Shown: in pieces, positions 47,321 to 57,246 of the stretch | Position numbering within the stretch: the stretch's first letter is position 1 | How the letters are laid out: each line of letters starts with the position of its first letter | From: Sodiomyces alkalinus F11 | Lineage: Eukaryota > Ascomycota > Sordariomycetes > Glomerellales > Plectosphaerellaceae | Assembly: GCF_003711515.1 (NCBI RefSeq) | Contig: NW_021167079.1 | Span: 4,961,158-5,025,157 of the forward strand | Reading direction: 5' to 3' | DNA: 64,000 nt | The notes under the pieces: model-generated | The model's database searches: none | Told to the model about the DNA's origin: nothing | Seen by the model: only the letters and a program-made list of their open reading frames with translations | Made by a program: the position numbers and the translations under genes

Positions 47321-49035
47321 CTTTGCGTTCGGGTGGACAAGGCAAGGACCGGAGGCGCAGGGCAACTAGACAGTAGGGCACTGGTAGCTATAAAGAAAGA
47401 GTCGAAGCCCATTGATTGAGATCAAGTGACAAAGCTTGGAACCTTTGAGCTCAGATCGTCCAGAAGGAGAAGGTATGCGCCGCTTGGAAATCTGTGCCCC
47501 TTTCCACTGGATGGATCAATTCGTGGTGTAAAACTGCTGGTACCGATATAATGTAGACTGATAAGGGGTATCAGGACGCCAGCAATGGGTACCTTACCTT
47601 ATAGCCTTGTGGGTGAAGGGTGAAGGAAGCATATGGTAGGTTGAAACCATGCGAAATCATGTGTGCCGCTGGAGTCACGCCGGCGGGAATTGTTTTCTAT
47701 GTGGATAAAGCTTGCCCCGCGATAATGCAGTCATCGGTCGTTGTGGCGGTGGGGTTTCAGACAGCAGCGTACAGTAATCAAGGCCGACCGACACAGACCG
47801 AGACGTTACGAAGACGATAACGATACGGGCGGGACGTTGGCTCACGTTGGCTCACGTGATACAAGCACATGCGAAGTATCGGTCGGTACTAAGTATTTCG
47901 TTACTCCGTACGAAGGATTTAATTGGTACTCCATCTTCCGTATCTGGTGGGGCGGAGAATGACCCCTAGTCTTGCCGGCCAATGAGATGGGTTCTCTAAA
48001 CCTCCAAACCAGCGACGCGTTTCACCAAGGAATCATCCGTTCAGGGTGCCCAATAAGCCTACGTCAATGTTTTGTTTCTTTTTTTTTTTTTACTAATATA
48101 AAGAATACCATCTTCACGTGGCTGTCCGACTTGCTAGGTTAAGAGCAAAGTTAAAAGAGTAACAATATGATTTACTAGGTAAGGTAGTAAGCACTCGAAA
48201 TTTCGGAACTTTCCTAACCGCGCCATCATCACATTGGGTTGATACTAGGTGCCTAAACTAAGGTACCTTAGGTTCCTAGTGTAATTACTTCGTTCTAAGG
48301 GTCGCGGATGAGCGGATGACTGGTCCGTAAGGGTATGTACAGGACTCCATATCTTGAAATGCGGTCATAATGGCTGTCGTCATTGGTCTTAGGGTCCTTC
48401 TAAGGGGCAGAGTGGACCCAGCCCAGCAGGGTTGAGCACATGTGGATCAGCTACCCCGCATTCGCCAAGCCACTGAATAGCGCTGCGATCCCCACTATGA
48501 CCCCTTCTTGCGTCGCCTACTGGCCGCTTTAGTGCTAGAGATCCACTAAGCTTCGGGCTATCGCGGCAAAGGTTGGAGTACATAAGGGGGGAAGAAGGGG
48601 AAGCTCACCCGACACCGTCCGGCCTTGGTTTCCTCAAATTCCCGCTACTTTCCCCTCACGCGATCTAACTTACCTTCGTCTCTCACTTCCAACTCGTGGC
48701 CTTTATTCAACAGTGCGGACCTTTTCTGTGCCATTGTTTTCGTTTCTTCCCTTCGACTGTTACTTGGAGTGTCTGAAAGTTATCTTGGACTTTCCTCTTC
48801 ATGATCTTCGATACAGCCTCATCTTGCTGTCTCGTCCAACCCCCTCGCCATGTAAGTCGCTCTGGTCTCTCCCTGTCCGTACAACCCATCTTCCCCTTTC
48901 CTCCCCTCCAGTCTTCGCTTGCCTCGAGCTACCATGGGCCTCTTAAACCATCGTCATGGATACTGACTAATGTCGCAATCACAGCTGCGGTAGCATGCTA
49001 AGATTATAGTCCGGCCTTCGTGCTCCCTGTTCACC
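47321..49035. other. Divergent spacer with AAGGTACCTT motifs and a likely 5' UTR intron
   Basis: This spacer lies between ltn1 (-) and the repeat protein (+). AAGGTACCTT-type motifs lie at 47588-47603 and 48261-48272, and an ACTCCGTACG motif near 47903. A T-run lies at about 48079-48090. Near 48848 an ATG-TAA pair overlaps a good donor (GTAAGT), with candidate acceptors at about 48911 and 48984, suggesting an intron in the leader of the repeat protein. No gene is called. Confidence 0.5.
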
Positions 49036-52000
49036 ATGTTAATGACGGGCCTTCGTGCTCCACCTCGGACGAGGATGCTCCGTGGCAGCTCTTCTGTCCG
49101 TCACCAGCTTCTGGGCTTCCCAACAAGCGCTCTTCTCGTTCAGTCACGACACAGCGTCCAGGCCCGCGGCTTCCATTTTGACAGGTGGTCCTCCCACCTA
49201 GGCTCGGAATGCCGTGGTGACCTCCACCGCTCCCGACCTCGCCGCCTTCGTTACAAGTATATCTCTTCTTGCATGACCAGGGCGCTCTCTTGGCACCAAC
49301 ACCCAACCGCCGAAGACCCTAAGGCTGCCCTTAAGAAGCTTATGGCCCGTTACTGGGATGCCTCTGCCCCCTCGTCAACCGGTCGATATGCGGACGTTGA
49401 CAAGGTCAAGTCGTGGTCAGACGAATTGTCCGGGGTTCGCCCAGGCCGGAATATCGAAGATGTCGAGCGCAGCGCCATCAACCATCTCTTCCGTCATAAT
49501 GACCCCTCTTCTCCCTCTTCTTCGTCTTCCTCCTCCTCTGCCTCCGCCCCAACTCCCCATCCGTACGAGTACGACCCGTGGCAGTCTCCTTTACAGAACA
49601 TCCGCAATCTCCTGGCCACACAAAATATCACTGAAATCCAGTCGGATCAACCTGGCGGCCAGGTAGACAGCCTAGCCATTGACCCTATCACGAATCGTAG
49701 GGTCACGCTTCAGGCATTGGCTGGAGCAACCTCTGTCATCGAACAAACGAAGGCGAACCAAGTCTCCCATTCGCACTTTTCATTACCCGACTCCCTCCGG
49801 GTCGAACCCGTTCATTCGGACGGACCTCCGTCAGCAAAAGAGCTGCAAAGATATAGTCAAGTCAAATTTGACGACAAGCCGTGGCAGCCGTTGGCGGCCG
49901 AACCGGAGCCATGTTCGGTTTCGGACCTCGACAAGTACAAGCCAGTCGTGGACGAAACTCCAGCAGCCGCATCATCCTTCGCAGCCCCCAAGTACGACGA
50001 CCTCGCAAAATATAAGCCCACGGACTTCACTCACGGCCCAAACGCTGCCTCGGCGAGTGGGACGGAAACCAAGTACGATGACCTTCCCAACTATGAACCG
50101 GTCATGTGGAGAGAACCGGACGGACTGCCACCCCTCAGTGCAGAGGAGCGATCCAAGATGTATACCGACCTGGGTAACTACGGTCCCGTCCAGTGGAGGG
50201 AACCCGACGGCTTGCCCCAGCCGACCGCTGAAGAGTTGTCCAAGACCTACGATGATCTCCATACATACGGACCTACTACGTGGAACGAGCCGGACGGCAA
50301 GCTTCCACTCACTACCGAAGAGCTCTCGAAGCAGTACGATGATCTGCACCAATACGCTGGTCCTTACACCTTCAACGAGCCCGATGGGAAACTACCTCCT
50401 TCGTCGGAGGAGCTGTCCAAGAAGTATACCGACCTGCATAAGTACGGGGATCGGTTCTCGTGGAACGAGCCCGATGGTTTGCCGGCCCCCACCGCCGAAG
50501 AGCGCTCGAAGAAGTACACTGATCTTCGCCGTTACGGGCCTGTGAGCTGGAACGAGCCCGACGGCAAGATGCCATTGACGGCCGAGGAGGCTAGTAAGCA
50601 GTATGCGGACCTCGGCAAGTACGGGAAGGTTGAGTGGAATGAACCAGATGGGAAACCCGCACCGACCGCGGAGGAGGCCGGTAAGCGGTATACGGATCTC
50701 AACGAGTACTCAAAGGTCGAGTGGAATGAGCCGGATGGGAAACCGACACCGACCACGGAGGAGGCCAGCAAGCGCTACACGGATCTGAACGAGTACTCAA
50801 AGGTCGAGTGGAATGAGCCGGATGGAAAACCTACGCCAACTCCAGAGGAGACTAGCAAGCAATACACCGATCTTGACAACTACGGCAAGGTAGAATGGAA
50901 CGAGCCGGACGGGCAGCCCGGCCCAACCAGAGACGAGGTCAGCAAGCGATACTCTGACCTCACCAAGTATGGAAAGGTGGTATGGAACGAACCGGACGGA
51001 ATGCCTCCTCCGACCGCAGAGGAGGCCAGCAAGGACTATACTGATCTCCACAGATACGGCAAGGTGCAATGGAACGAGCCGGACGGGAAAGCGGCGCCAA
51101 CCCCGGAGGAAGCTAGCAAACGGTATACCGACTTGCACAACTATGACAAGTTCGAATGGAATGAGCCCGAAGGGAAGCCAATGGTGTGGGCGGAAGAATC
51201 CAGCAAGAAGTATGTCGACTTGCACAGGTACGGACCAGTGCAATGGAATGAGCCCGACGGCAAACTGCCCATCCACCCCAAAGAAACCAGCAAACGATAC
51301 GCTGACCTCCATCGATATAACCAGCCTTTTCAGCATGAACCTAGTGAGACGGCCGAAGATTTAGACCTCCTTCGGCCGAGCGACATCCGTGCCAACATGG
51401 CATACAAGACGGCGGCGTCGTCACTGAAGAGTGACGACTCGGAGGCTCTCGAGAAGGACATGTCAGAATATGCACAGACCTGGGACAACGCCAACAAGGC
51501 AGCCAAGACCACCATCCAACAAGCTAAGATCAAGGCCAGCAATATGGATGAAGCGGGGCAAAACGGACGACAATTGTCTGGCAACTATGTCAGGGACTTC
51601 CCCGAAGACTTCCAAGCGTCATGGGGTGCTCTGGTCGATCAAAATGCAAGCTCAGGACAGGCCGCAAATAAGCAGACCTCCCTCGAGGGTACCGATGTGG
51701 ATATCGCCTCTCTGGACGAAAGCTTCCCGACGCTTGATGCAGCACTTGACCGAGAAGCTGCGTCGACCAACAATTCCAAACTGGAACCCGCATTGCATCG
51801 CGTTACCCCGGCCAACAGGGCACAGGTGCGCCTAGGCCACGGCAGCCCCCCGATTGACCCCTACTCTAAAGAACCACAAGGCCTCGAGTTGGGCTCTATG
51901 GAGGAGGAGTGCGCCCGTAATGCTGTCAAGGGCGAATCTGTCAATGCGGAAGGATCAGCCCCTAGGCCTGACCAGGAACCGCCTGCGGAGAAGACTAGAG

Positions 52001-52698
52001 ACGACGGTGCAAGTGCAGGTGCAAAGCAGACCAAGAAGGACGAGGAGCCGTCGCAGTACAAGATCCTAGCGTACGACCCGACGTTGGAGACGGTCGTGAT
52101 GGCCGAAACGACGTCCACCGTCCCCGATACGATGGCCCCTTTGTCACCGGCCGAGGTGCTCCAGCGCCTGTCGAATCCTGTCAAGTTCTTCCCGCATCTC
52201 GAGCTGGTTGGGGAAGAAGGCTACGAGATGATTTCGGGAAGCGGGAATGTGTTGGTGCTCCGCAAAGTCCGAGACGGGAAGCCGTCCTCGCACATCCGGC
52301 TGGAGCAACGACAACCACCTACGAGGTACCACGCTTCCCATGTGAACCCGATCGACATGATGGGCAGCCGACCGGTGACGCCGCATTCGTTCTCGGCGAG
52401 CCCGACGGGGTACGTGAGCTACGACGCCGACACGGCCGGGGCGGCCGCGGACCGCAAGCCGCCGCCTCCTTTCACGTCGCGGACGGAGACGGAGACGAAG
52501 ACGGAGACGGTAGCAGACGAGACCACGGGGTCAGCGAGGAAGAACTCGGACGGCAACACGGGCAAGTCGAAACGACGGGGCAGGAAGATGGTCTTGGGCG
52601 CGATAGGAGTTGGGGGGCTTTCCTACTCGGTCGGTGTATTGGGCGAGTACTTCAGGACTGGGGGTGCGGAGGGCAGCGGGCAGCCCACGAGGGTTTGA
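49036..52698 (+). CDS. Probable mitochondrial protein with 29-residue EPDG repeats
   Basis: Single coding exon of 1220 residues. The N-terminus is rich in Arg, Ser and hydrophobic residues and lacks acids until about residue 50, as in mitochondrial presequences. It is followed by RGFHFDRWSSHL, LRYKYISS and ALSWHQHP. From about residue 355 to 770 there are 14 clear tandem units of 29-30 residues with the core W-x-EPDG, then P-T-x-EE-x-S-K-x-Y-x-DL-x-x-Y, plus a worn last copy. The remainder is disordered until a conserved segment near 1010-1110 (YKILAYDPTLETVVMAETTS, LSPAEVLQRLSNPVKFFPHL, GYEMISGSGNVLVLRKV). A single hydrophobic segment close to the C-terminus (VLGAIGVGGLSYSVGVLGEYF) may anchor it in the inner membrane. 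I do not know a function. The upstream ATG at 49036 is chosen, with Met14 as alternative. Confidence 0.82.
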   Translation: MLMTGLRAPPRTRMLRGSSSVRHQLLGFPTSALLVQSRHSVQARGFHFDRWSSHLGSECRGDLHRSRPRRLRYKYISSCMTRALSWHQHPTAEDPKAALKKLMARYWDASAPSSTGRYADVDKVKSWSDELSGVRPGRNIEDVERSAINHLFRHNDPSSPSSSSSSSSASAPTPHPYEYDPWQSPLQNIRNLLATQNITEIQSDQPGGQVDSLAIDPITNRRVTLQALAGATSVIEQTKANQVSHSHFSLPDSLRVEPVHSDGPPSAKELQRYSQVKFDDKPWQPLAAEPEPCSVSDLDKYKPVVDETPAAASSFAAPKYDDLAKYKPTDFTHGPNAASASGTETKYDDLPNYEPVMWREPDGLPPLSAEERSKMYTDLGNYGPVQWREPDGLPQPTAEELSKTYDDLHTYGPTTWNEPDGKLPLTTEELSKQYDDLHQYAGPYTFNEPDGKLPPSSEELSKKYTDLHKYGDRFSWNEPDGLPAPTAEERSKKYTDLRRYGPVSWNEPDGKMPLTAEEASKQYADLGKYGKVEWNEPDGKPAPTAEEAGKRYTDLNEYSKVEWNEPDGKPTPTTEEASKRYTDLNEYSKVEWNEPDGKPTPTPEETSKQYTDLDNYGKVEWNEPDGQPGPTRDEVSKRYSDLTKYGKVVWNEPDGMPPPTAEEASKDYTDLHRYGKVQWNEPDGKAAPTPEEASKRYTDLHNYDKFEWNEPEGKPMVWAEESSKKYVDLHRYGPVQWNEPDGKLPIHPKETSKRYADLHRYNQPFQHEPSETAEDLDLLRPSDIRANMAYKTAASSLKSDDSEALEKDMSEYAQTWDNANKAAKTTIQQAKIKASNMDEAGQNGRQLSGNYVRDFPEDFQASWGALVDQNASSGQAANKQTSLEGTDVDIASLDESFPTLDAALDREAASTNNSKLEPALHRVTPANRAQVRLGHGSPPIDPYSKEPQGLELGSMEEECARNAVKGESVNAEGSAPRPDQEPPAEKTRDDGASAGAKQTKKDEEPSQYKILAYDPTLETVVMAETTSTVPDTMAPLSPAEVLQRLSNPVKFFPHLELVGEEGYEMISGSGNVLVLRKVRDGKPSSHIRLEQRQPPTRYHASHVNPIDMMGSRPVTPHSFSASPTGYVSYDADTAGAAADRKPPPPFTSRTETETKTETVADETTGSARKNSDGNTGKSKRRGRKMVLGAIGVGGLSYSVGVLGEYFRTGGAEGSGQPTRV
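50085..51345 (+). repeat. 87-bp tandem coding repeat array (about 14 units)
   Basis: In-frame 87-nt units encode 29 residues around WNEPDG. Adjacent units near 50600-50850 are the most alike, sharing long identical stretches such as the codons for YSKVEWNEPDG. This indicates recent local duplication. Outer units are diverged. Confidence 0.88.
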
Positions 52699-53381
52699 TC
52701 TACTGGGCGGTCCGCACTGCCGCCATATGGCTTTGATTCAAAGTTTTCATTCCTTTCATTCCCCCTTTTTTTTCTTTTCTATGTGGTGGTGCATGGATTC
52801 CATGGAGACGGAACAGCAAGGAGGCAACGGCAGGCGTTGGGAATATTATTAGGATACCATTCACGCAACAGGACACATTACTGAGAATGAGCAACGAAAT
52901 TCAATTTTCGTATCCTTTCTGCCCGTTGTATGTTCGTACATTGGTGGGGAAGCCCAGGTCATCATAGTATTTCGCTTTCCTGGGTGAGGAGGGTTCTCAT
53001 CGTCTTCAAATGATCAAATGATCCATACGCAAGACTTGTACCAGTCCTTGCTGTTTCCAAGAGGGCCGTTTTCCCTTTTGCCTGCCTTTTGTTCCTTTCT
53101 TTCATTTCCGTTTCCATTTCCGTTTCCGCCTCTCGTTGGTTATTGATAATAATAAAACAAACCGAGCTCGCATGCCTAATGACAGGACAACTAGGGTCGG
53201 TCGTCAATCTCCCGACCAGAGGCTTTTCTGTTCGCAGACTCCTTTGTGTTCCTCGCCTGCTCGCACCAAACGTGCCCTCCGCTGCAATGAGGGGCAAAAA
53301 GAAGAAGAAAAAAAAAGGAAAAAGTTAAACAGACAAAGGGGGAAAGAGAACCATCATTCCGGGTCCGCCATCGTCTCTCCT
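52699..53381. other. Convergent 3' spacer
   Basis: 3' flanks of the repeat protein (+) and the small protein gene (-). It contains a four-copy purine/pyrimidine-like run (tttccatttccgtttccgtt type) at about 53103-53132 and an A-run at 53300-53320. No gene is seen. Confidence 0.45.
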
Positions 53382-53699
53382 TTACCCTCGACCACCCATC
53401 ACTTTATCCTCTTCAGTGAACCCCGGCCCGGTCCTGACCGACTCCTGGATACCGCCCATTTGTACGTGGTGCTTCATGTCCTCTTTGTTCCAGCTCTGGC
53501 GGCGTGCGAAGGAGGGCGTCCAGCTGTTCGTGTGGTCCATGGCGCGGGCGGCGTCGGCGGCGGCATGGGCGGAGCGGTATTGGTGAGGAGGGGTGGTTGT
53601 TGAGGTGGTGGCTGTGGACGGGAAGGCGTCGGGAGGGGAGGTAGAGGTGCAGGTGAGAGGGTCGTGGATTTGTTTGTCTGGATCTTGGTGGGCCGACAT
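53382..53699 (-). CDS. Small conserved-looking fungal protein, 105 aa
   Basis: A 105-codon ORF begins with ATG at 53699. Its first half is Ser/Thr/Pro-rich and low complexity. The second half contains SWTPSFARRQSWNKEDMKHH, resembling a short RRQSW-(N/S)-x-x-D-x-KH motif found near the C-terminus of small fungal proteins of unknown function. No signal peptide or membrane segment is seen. The spacer upstream (53700-53980) is strongly T/G-rich, as expected of a leader or promoter, read as A/C on the sense strand. The composition and this motif are why the ORF is kept where others of the same size are dropped. Confidence 0.6.
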   Translation of the reverse strand: MSAHQDPDKQIHDPLTCTSTSPPDAFPSTATTSTTTPPHQYRSAHAAADAARAMDHTNSWTPSFARRQSWNKEDMKHHVQMGGIQESVRTGPGFTEEDKVMGGRG

Positions 53700-55269
53700 T
53701 TTTTATTTGTTTTTTTTCTTTCTTTCTTTGGTGAGATGGCTTTTTAATTGGATTGAGAGTTGATTTTGTTTGGATTGTTTGTTGAATTGGTATGAGGTGT
53801 ATAGGTTGTTTTTTGTAGAAAATTATTGTTGGTTGAGATGGAGATGAGGTTGTATATGCGAAGTTAATGTGGAGTGAATTCGAATATAATGTTATGGATG
53901 TGGACGATATGATGTTGTATTGATGGTGTGATGATGTTAGAGTCGGGAGATGGAGGCAACGCGCGGACTTTTATACCACTTTGCAAACACACATCACGCA
54001 ACCTTGCAGATGGTATATACCTTTAAGGGACGAAGAAACATGCAATACATTGGAATCTCACACCACACGTACCGTATCCTACTCCCTCCGATTACCGTGG
54101 AGTTATGGCGCCCCTCCATCACGATCTAGGTGGACAATGACGACTTTTGTATCACTCAGCGTTGCCACCGTCGCCACGAAAACATCCTTCAACAGTGCCG
54201 GTGTAGGCGACAACCGGCGAATGAAGCAAAAAAATCACAAATCGTGGCGCGATAGCTATAGATGATGGCGGGCTGACCGTGACCCGAAAACACCCCATTG
54301 AAAGCTGGAAATAAGAGCTAGGAAAATACTGGCGCGAGATTGGAAGCCAAAATATCACTTTGGCCCGGGATAGAGACACGCCATGAGCTGTTGCGTGGTT
54401 GCCTGCAGGCACCACCTGTTGACGGGTATATCTAGTCTCCACAGCTACCCTTTTGGGCTGGGATATTCTTCCTTCTACCTACATAGGTACACACATATTA
54501 CATGTACACATCACCAGTCATACAGACACATCCCTGTTCGACCTTCGATATGAACTTGGGGTAAAATAAAGCAGCCGGCTTCCCGAGGAGATGGGGCGTT
54601 TCTGTCATGGCATCATGCCACACTCGTCATAGCAAACGCCGCCAATCCAATACCGAGGGTTTTAGAGTGGACAGACCGAACAGTAAATCAACATTCTTCT
54701 TTTCCACACCCCCATTGATCATCCGGGGATCACTAGAACCAGAACCGTCCGATCCTGTGCCCCTGTCCTACCTACCCCCGTACAAGCCCAAAGACACCAA
54801 TACTGATCAAAGGTGACGAGAAAAAGGGGATTTACATACAGCCTCACCATGGCGCCATCCCGAGCCAGGGCCGACGTTAGACCTCACTCTCTCTAAAAAA
54901 CGAATAAAAAGACAAAAACCCTCCCAGGCATTCATGGAAAAGGCTGTGACGCTTTCATGAGCCGGAAATATCCCCCACCCCCCCATAAAAACAAAGGTAA
55001 AAGCGCAGGCAAGAGGGAAAGATAAAATATCAAGACGCCTTGCGCTATGCAGCTGCGTGACCAAGGGGAAAAGGGGGAAACGGCGTAGTTATATATATAT
55101 ACTCGACGAGGATGAACCAACAAGTGGGGGTTATGTCCTGGGTATAGACACGACGAGAACGGTCAAGTCTCGTCATAATACAGGGTAGGGTGAAGAGGAA
55201 GAAGAGCACAAAGAAATGTTGGACGACGACAGGCTGCTGGGAGAAAAGACAAGTTTGCCTTGACAGGCA
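53700..55269. other. Intergenic, no gene seen
   Basis: 1.6 kb between two minus-strand genes. The left end (53700-53960) is a T/G-rich strand-biased leader/promoter for the small protein. A short (ta)n run (atatatatata) lies at about 55091-55101. ORFs are short and featureless. The right end is the 3' flank of the FHA gene. Confidence 0.45.
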
Positions 55270-57246
55270 TCAAGGGGTCTTGGGACGCTTCCAGTAGTAT
55301 TGCTGTGACGGTCGCGTGTTAGCCTAAACTGGTCCTTCTCAATTGGTGTGTCGGGGCGTCGGGGCTGCTGGAGGCCAAGGTAAAAAAAGATGGCAGAAAA
55401 GACGGGACGCCCAACGAACCTTGTGTTGCTTCCGACAGGCCCGGAGACTCGGCTTCCGCAGTCCGTCCGTAACGGCCAAACGGCGCTGCTCGTCCTCGTC
55501 CGCCTCGGGGACGTAGTAAAACTCGCTCTCGAGCGGCTGGCCCGCCGCGTCCTTGCCCTGGCGGGTGATGATGCCGGTGCAGGCCGTGGCCTCGAGGATG
55601 GCCTGCAGCTGGCGTTTGTCCAAGCCCCGTCGCTCCTCCGCAGGCAGGTTGCCGAGGATGGCGGAAAGGGGCGTGGACGAGAGGCGCGAGAAGGCCAGCT
55701 GGTTGACCACGTGGTTGCGGATGGCAGGCACGTCGACGTTATCCTTATCCTCCAGGGAGGACAATAGCGATGACAATCCGGAGCCCGACTCGTCCTTCTC
55801 CTCCTCCTCCTCCTCCGCCTCCTTCTTCACCGTGGCATACATGGCATACCCTTCTTCCTCCTGTGTTGCTTCCACCTTATTCTTCTTCTGCGGGGATAGG
55901 GCTTCCCGGATGGCGGCGAGGCTGCGGGAGGATGCCTTGGCGTTGGCCTGGTGCTGGTGGGCGGAAAAGATGGGGCCACGGGACCGCGGCTTCGTGGGAG
56001 ACAGGGCGGGGTTCCCGGGCGAGCTGGCCGTGATGGAAGCGAGCCGGTTGGAGAGGTTGGCGCCGAACGGGCCAAACGAATGCACAATGGGATCGTTCTC
56101 CTCGTCCGGATACTCGTTCTCGTCTTCCTCATCTTCCGGCTCGCTGAGGTCCGACGAAAACGAGTTGGTCACCTCGGTCATGAAGCTCTGACCCACATCC
56201 CCCGACGTCGTCTCGCCGCCATGAGCCGGTGCCCCTTCGGCCGGGCTCGGGTCTTCGAAGATGAGAATCTCGTCACTGCCATCCCCGGGAAGGAGGGAGG
56301 CGATGCGCTGGGAAGAGGCGAGGTTGATCACGCCAGGTGTCGGGGACTCGGGGCTCTTGATGCGCGAGGCACGTCGTAGGGGGCTCGACTGCAGGCCCAG
56401 TCCCACTCCCATGCTGTTGCTGCTGCTGCTGCTGCCACCTGCTGCTGCTGCTGCTGCTGCTTCTGCACGGCCGCCGCGGACCTGCGAGCGCGGGGAGTCG
56501 TCCCACGACGAGTCGGACATGTTGCCGCCGTGCACGTCTCGGAGCCCCTTCTTGGGCCACTGGATCATGACGCGAGCATCGTGGACGTCGACCATGATTT
56601 CCGTGCCTTCCGTCTCGGACGTGAACGAGTCGCCCTTGAGCAACTCCCACGTGCGGCCTTGGCAATGGAGCTTCAGACCATTCCAGCCATGACAGACGAT
56701 CTCGACCTTGTTAGGCTCGAGGGGCCTCGAAGCGGGGATATAACGCGCCTTGACGTGTACGCGGGAGACGAGTCGGTTCCCGGAGAGCTGATAATGGGAG
56801 GAATTGCTGGAGCGGCCCATCAGGAGCGTCTCGCCGTTCTCGTTCAGTTCGATGGTGGGCACGGACGCGAGCGGGGCACGCTCCGAGAGGCCGTGCCGTG
56901 CCTGCGACAACGTGCCATCCCGATGTTGTTGGTGGTGTTGTGACTGCGATGCAGCGAGACCGAGACCGAGACCCAGACCGAGACCCAGACCGAGACTGAG
57001 ACCGACGCGCGGAGGAGACGAGGAAAGGATGCCGGTGCTCGATGTCGGAACCGGAGTCGGATACTTGAGATACGCGCCAGAGGAGCCGACGGAGCCGGGT
57101 CGGGCCTGTCGCTTAAGAGGTCGAGGGTAGCTCGGCGACGAACTGAGAGGTTCAAAGGGAGGTAAGAGGCTGGGAGCGGGACGCTTGGTGCCCGCGGTCG
57201 GCAGAGTCGGTTCTTGCGTCTTGGCGGGGGGTGAGGAGTCCATCAT
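55270..57246 (-). CDS. FHA-domain protein, Tos4/Plm2-like
   Basis: Two exons (57246-55420 and 55302-55270, intron 117 nt) give 619 residues. The tiny second exon adds QYYWKRPKTP, replacing a spurious read-through tail. A disordered Pro/Ser-rich N-terminus carries a Gly-Leu alternation (LGLGLGLGLGLGL, about 85-97). The FHA domain (about 128-225) has the phosphothreonine-binding hallmarks LLMGRSS and LVSRVHV. Beyond it lie a Gln/Ala-rich run, acidic tracts and a folded C-terminal segment (NQLAFSRLSSTPLSAILGNLP). Yeast Tos4 and Plm2 are nuclear FHA proteins expressed at G1/S that act in checkpoint and chromatin responses; that role is inferred. An ACGCGT (MCB-like) site lies at 57953-57958, about 700 bp upstream. 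Confidence 0.83.

Noticed and set aside
47160..47365. Start of listerin upstream of 47320
   Set aside because: The frame stays open for a few codons, but MSRSQGKRG at 47320 is the typical listerin N-terminus.
53700..53960. T/G-rich strand-biased block as a mobile element or telomere-like repeat
   Set aside because: There is no regular repeat unit. Strand asymmetry of this kind is common in fungal promoter and leader regions.
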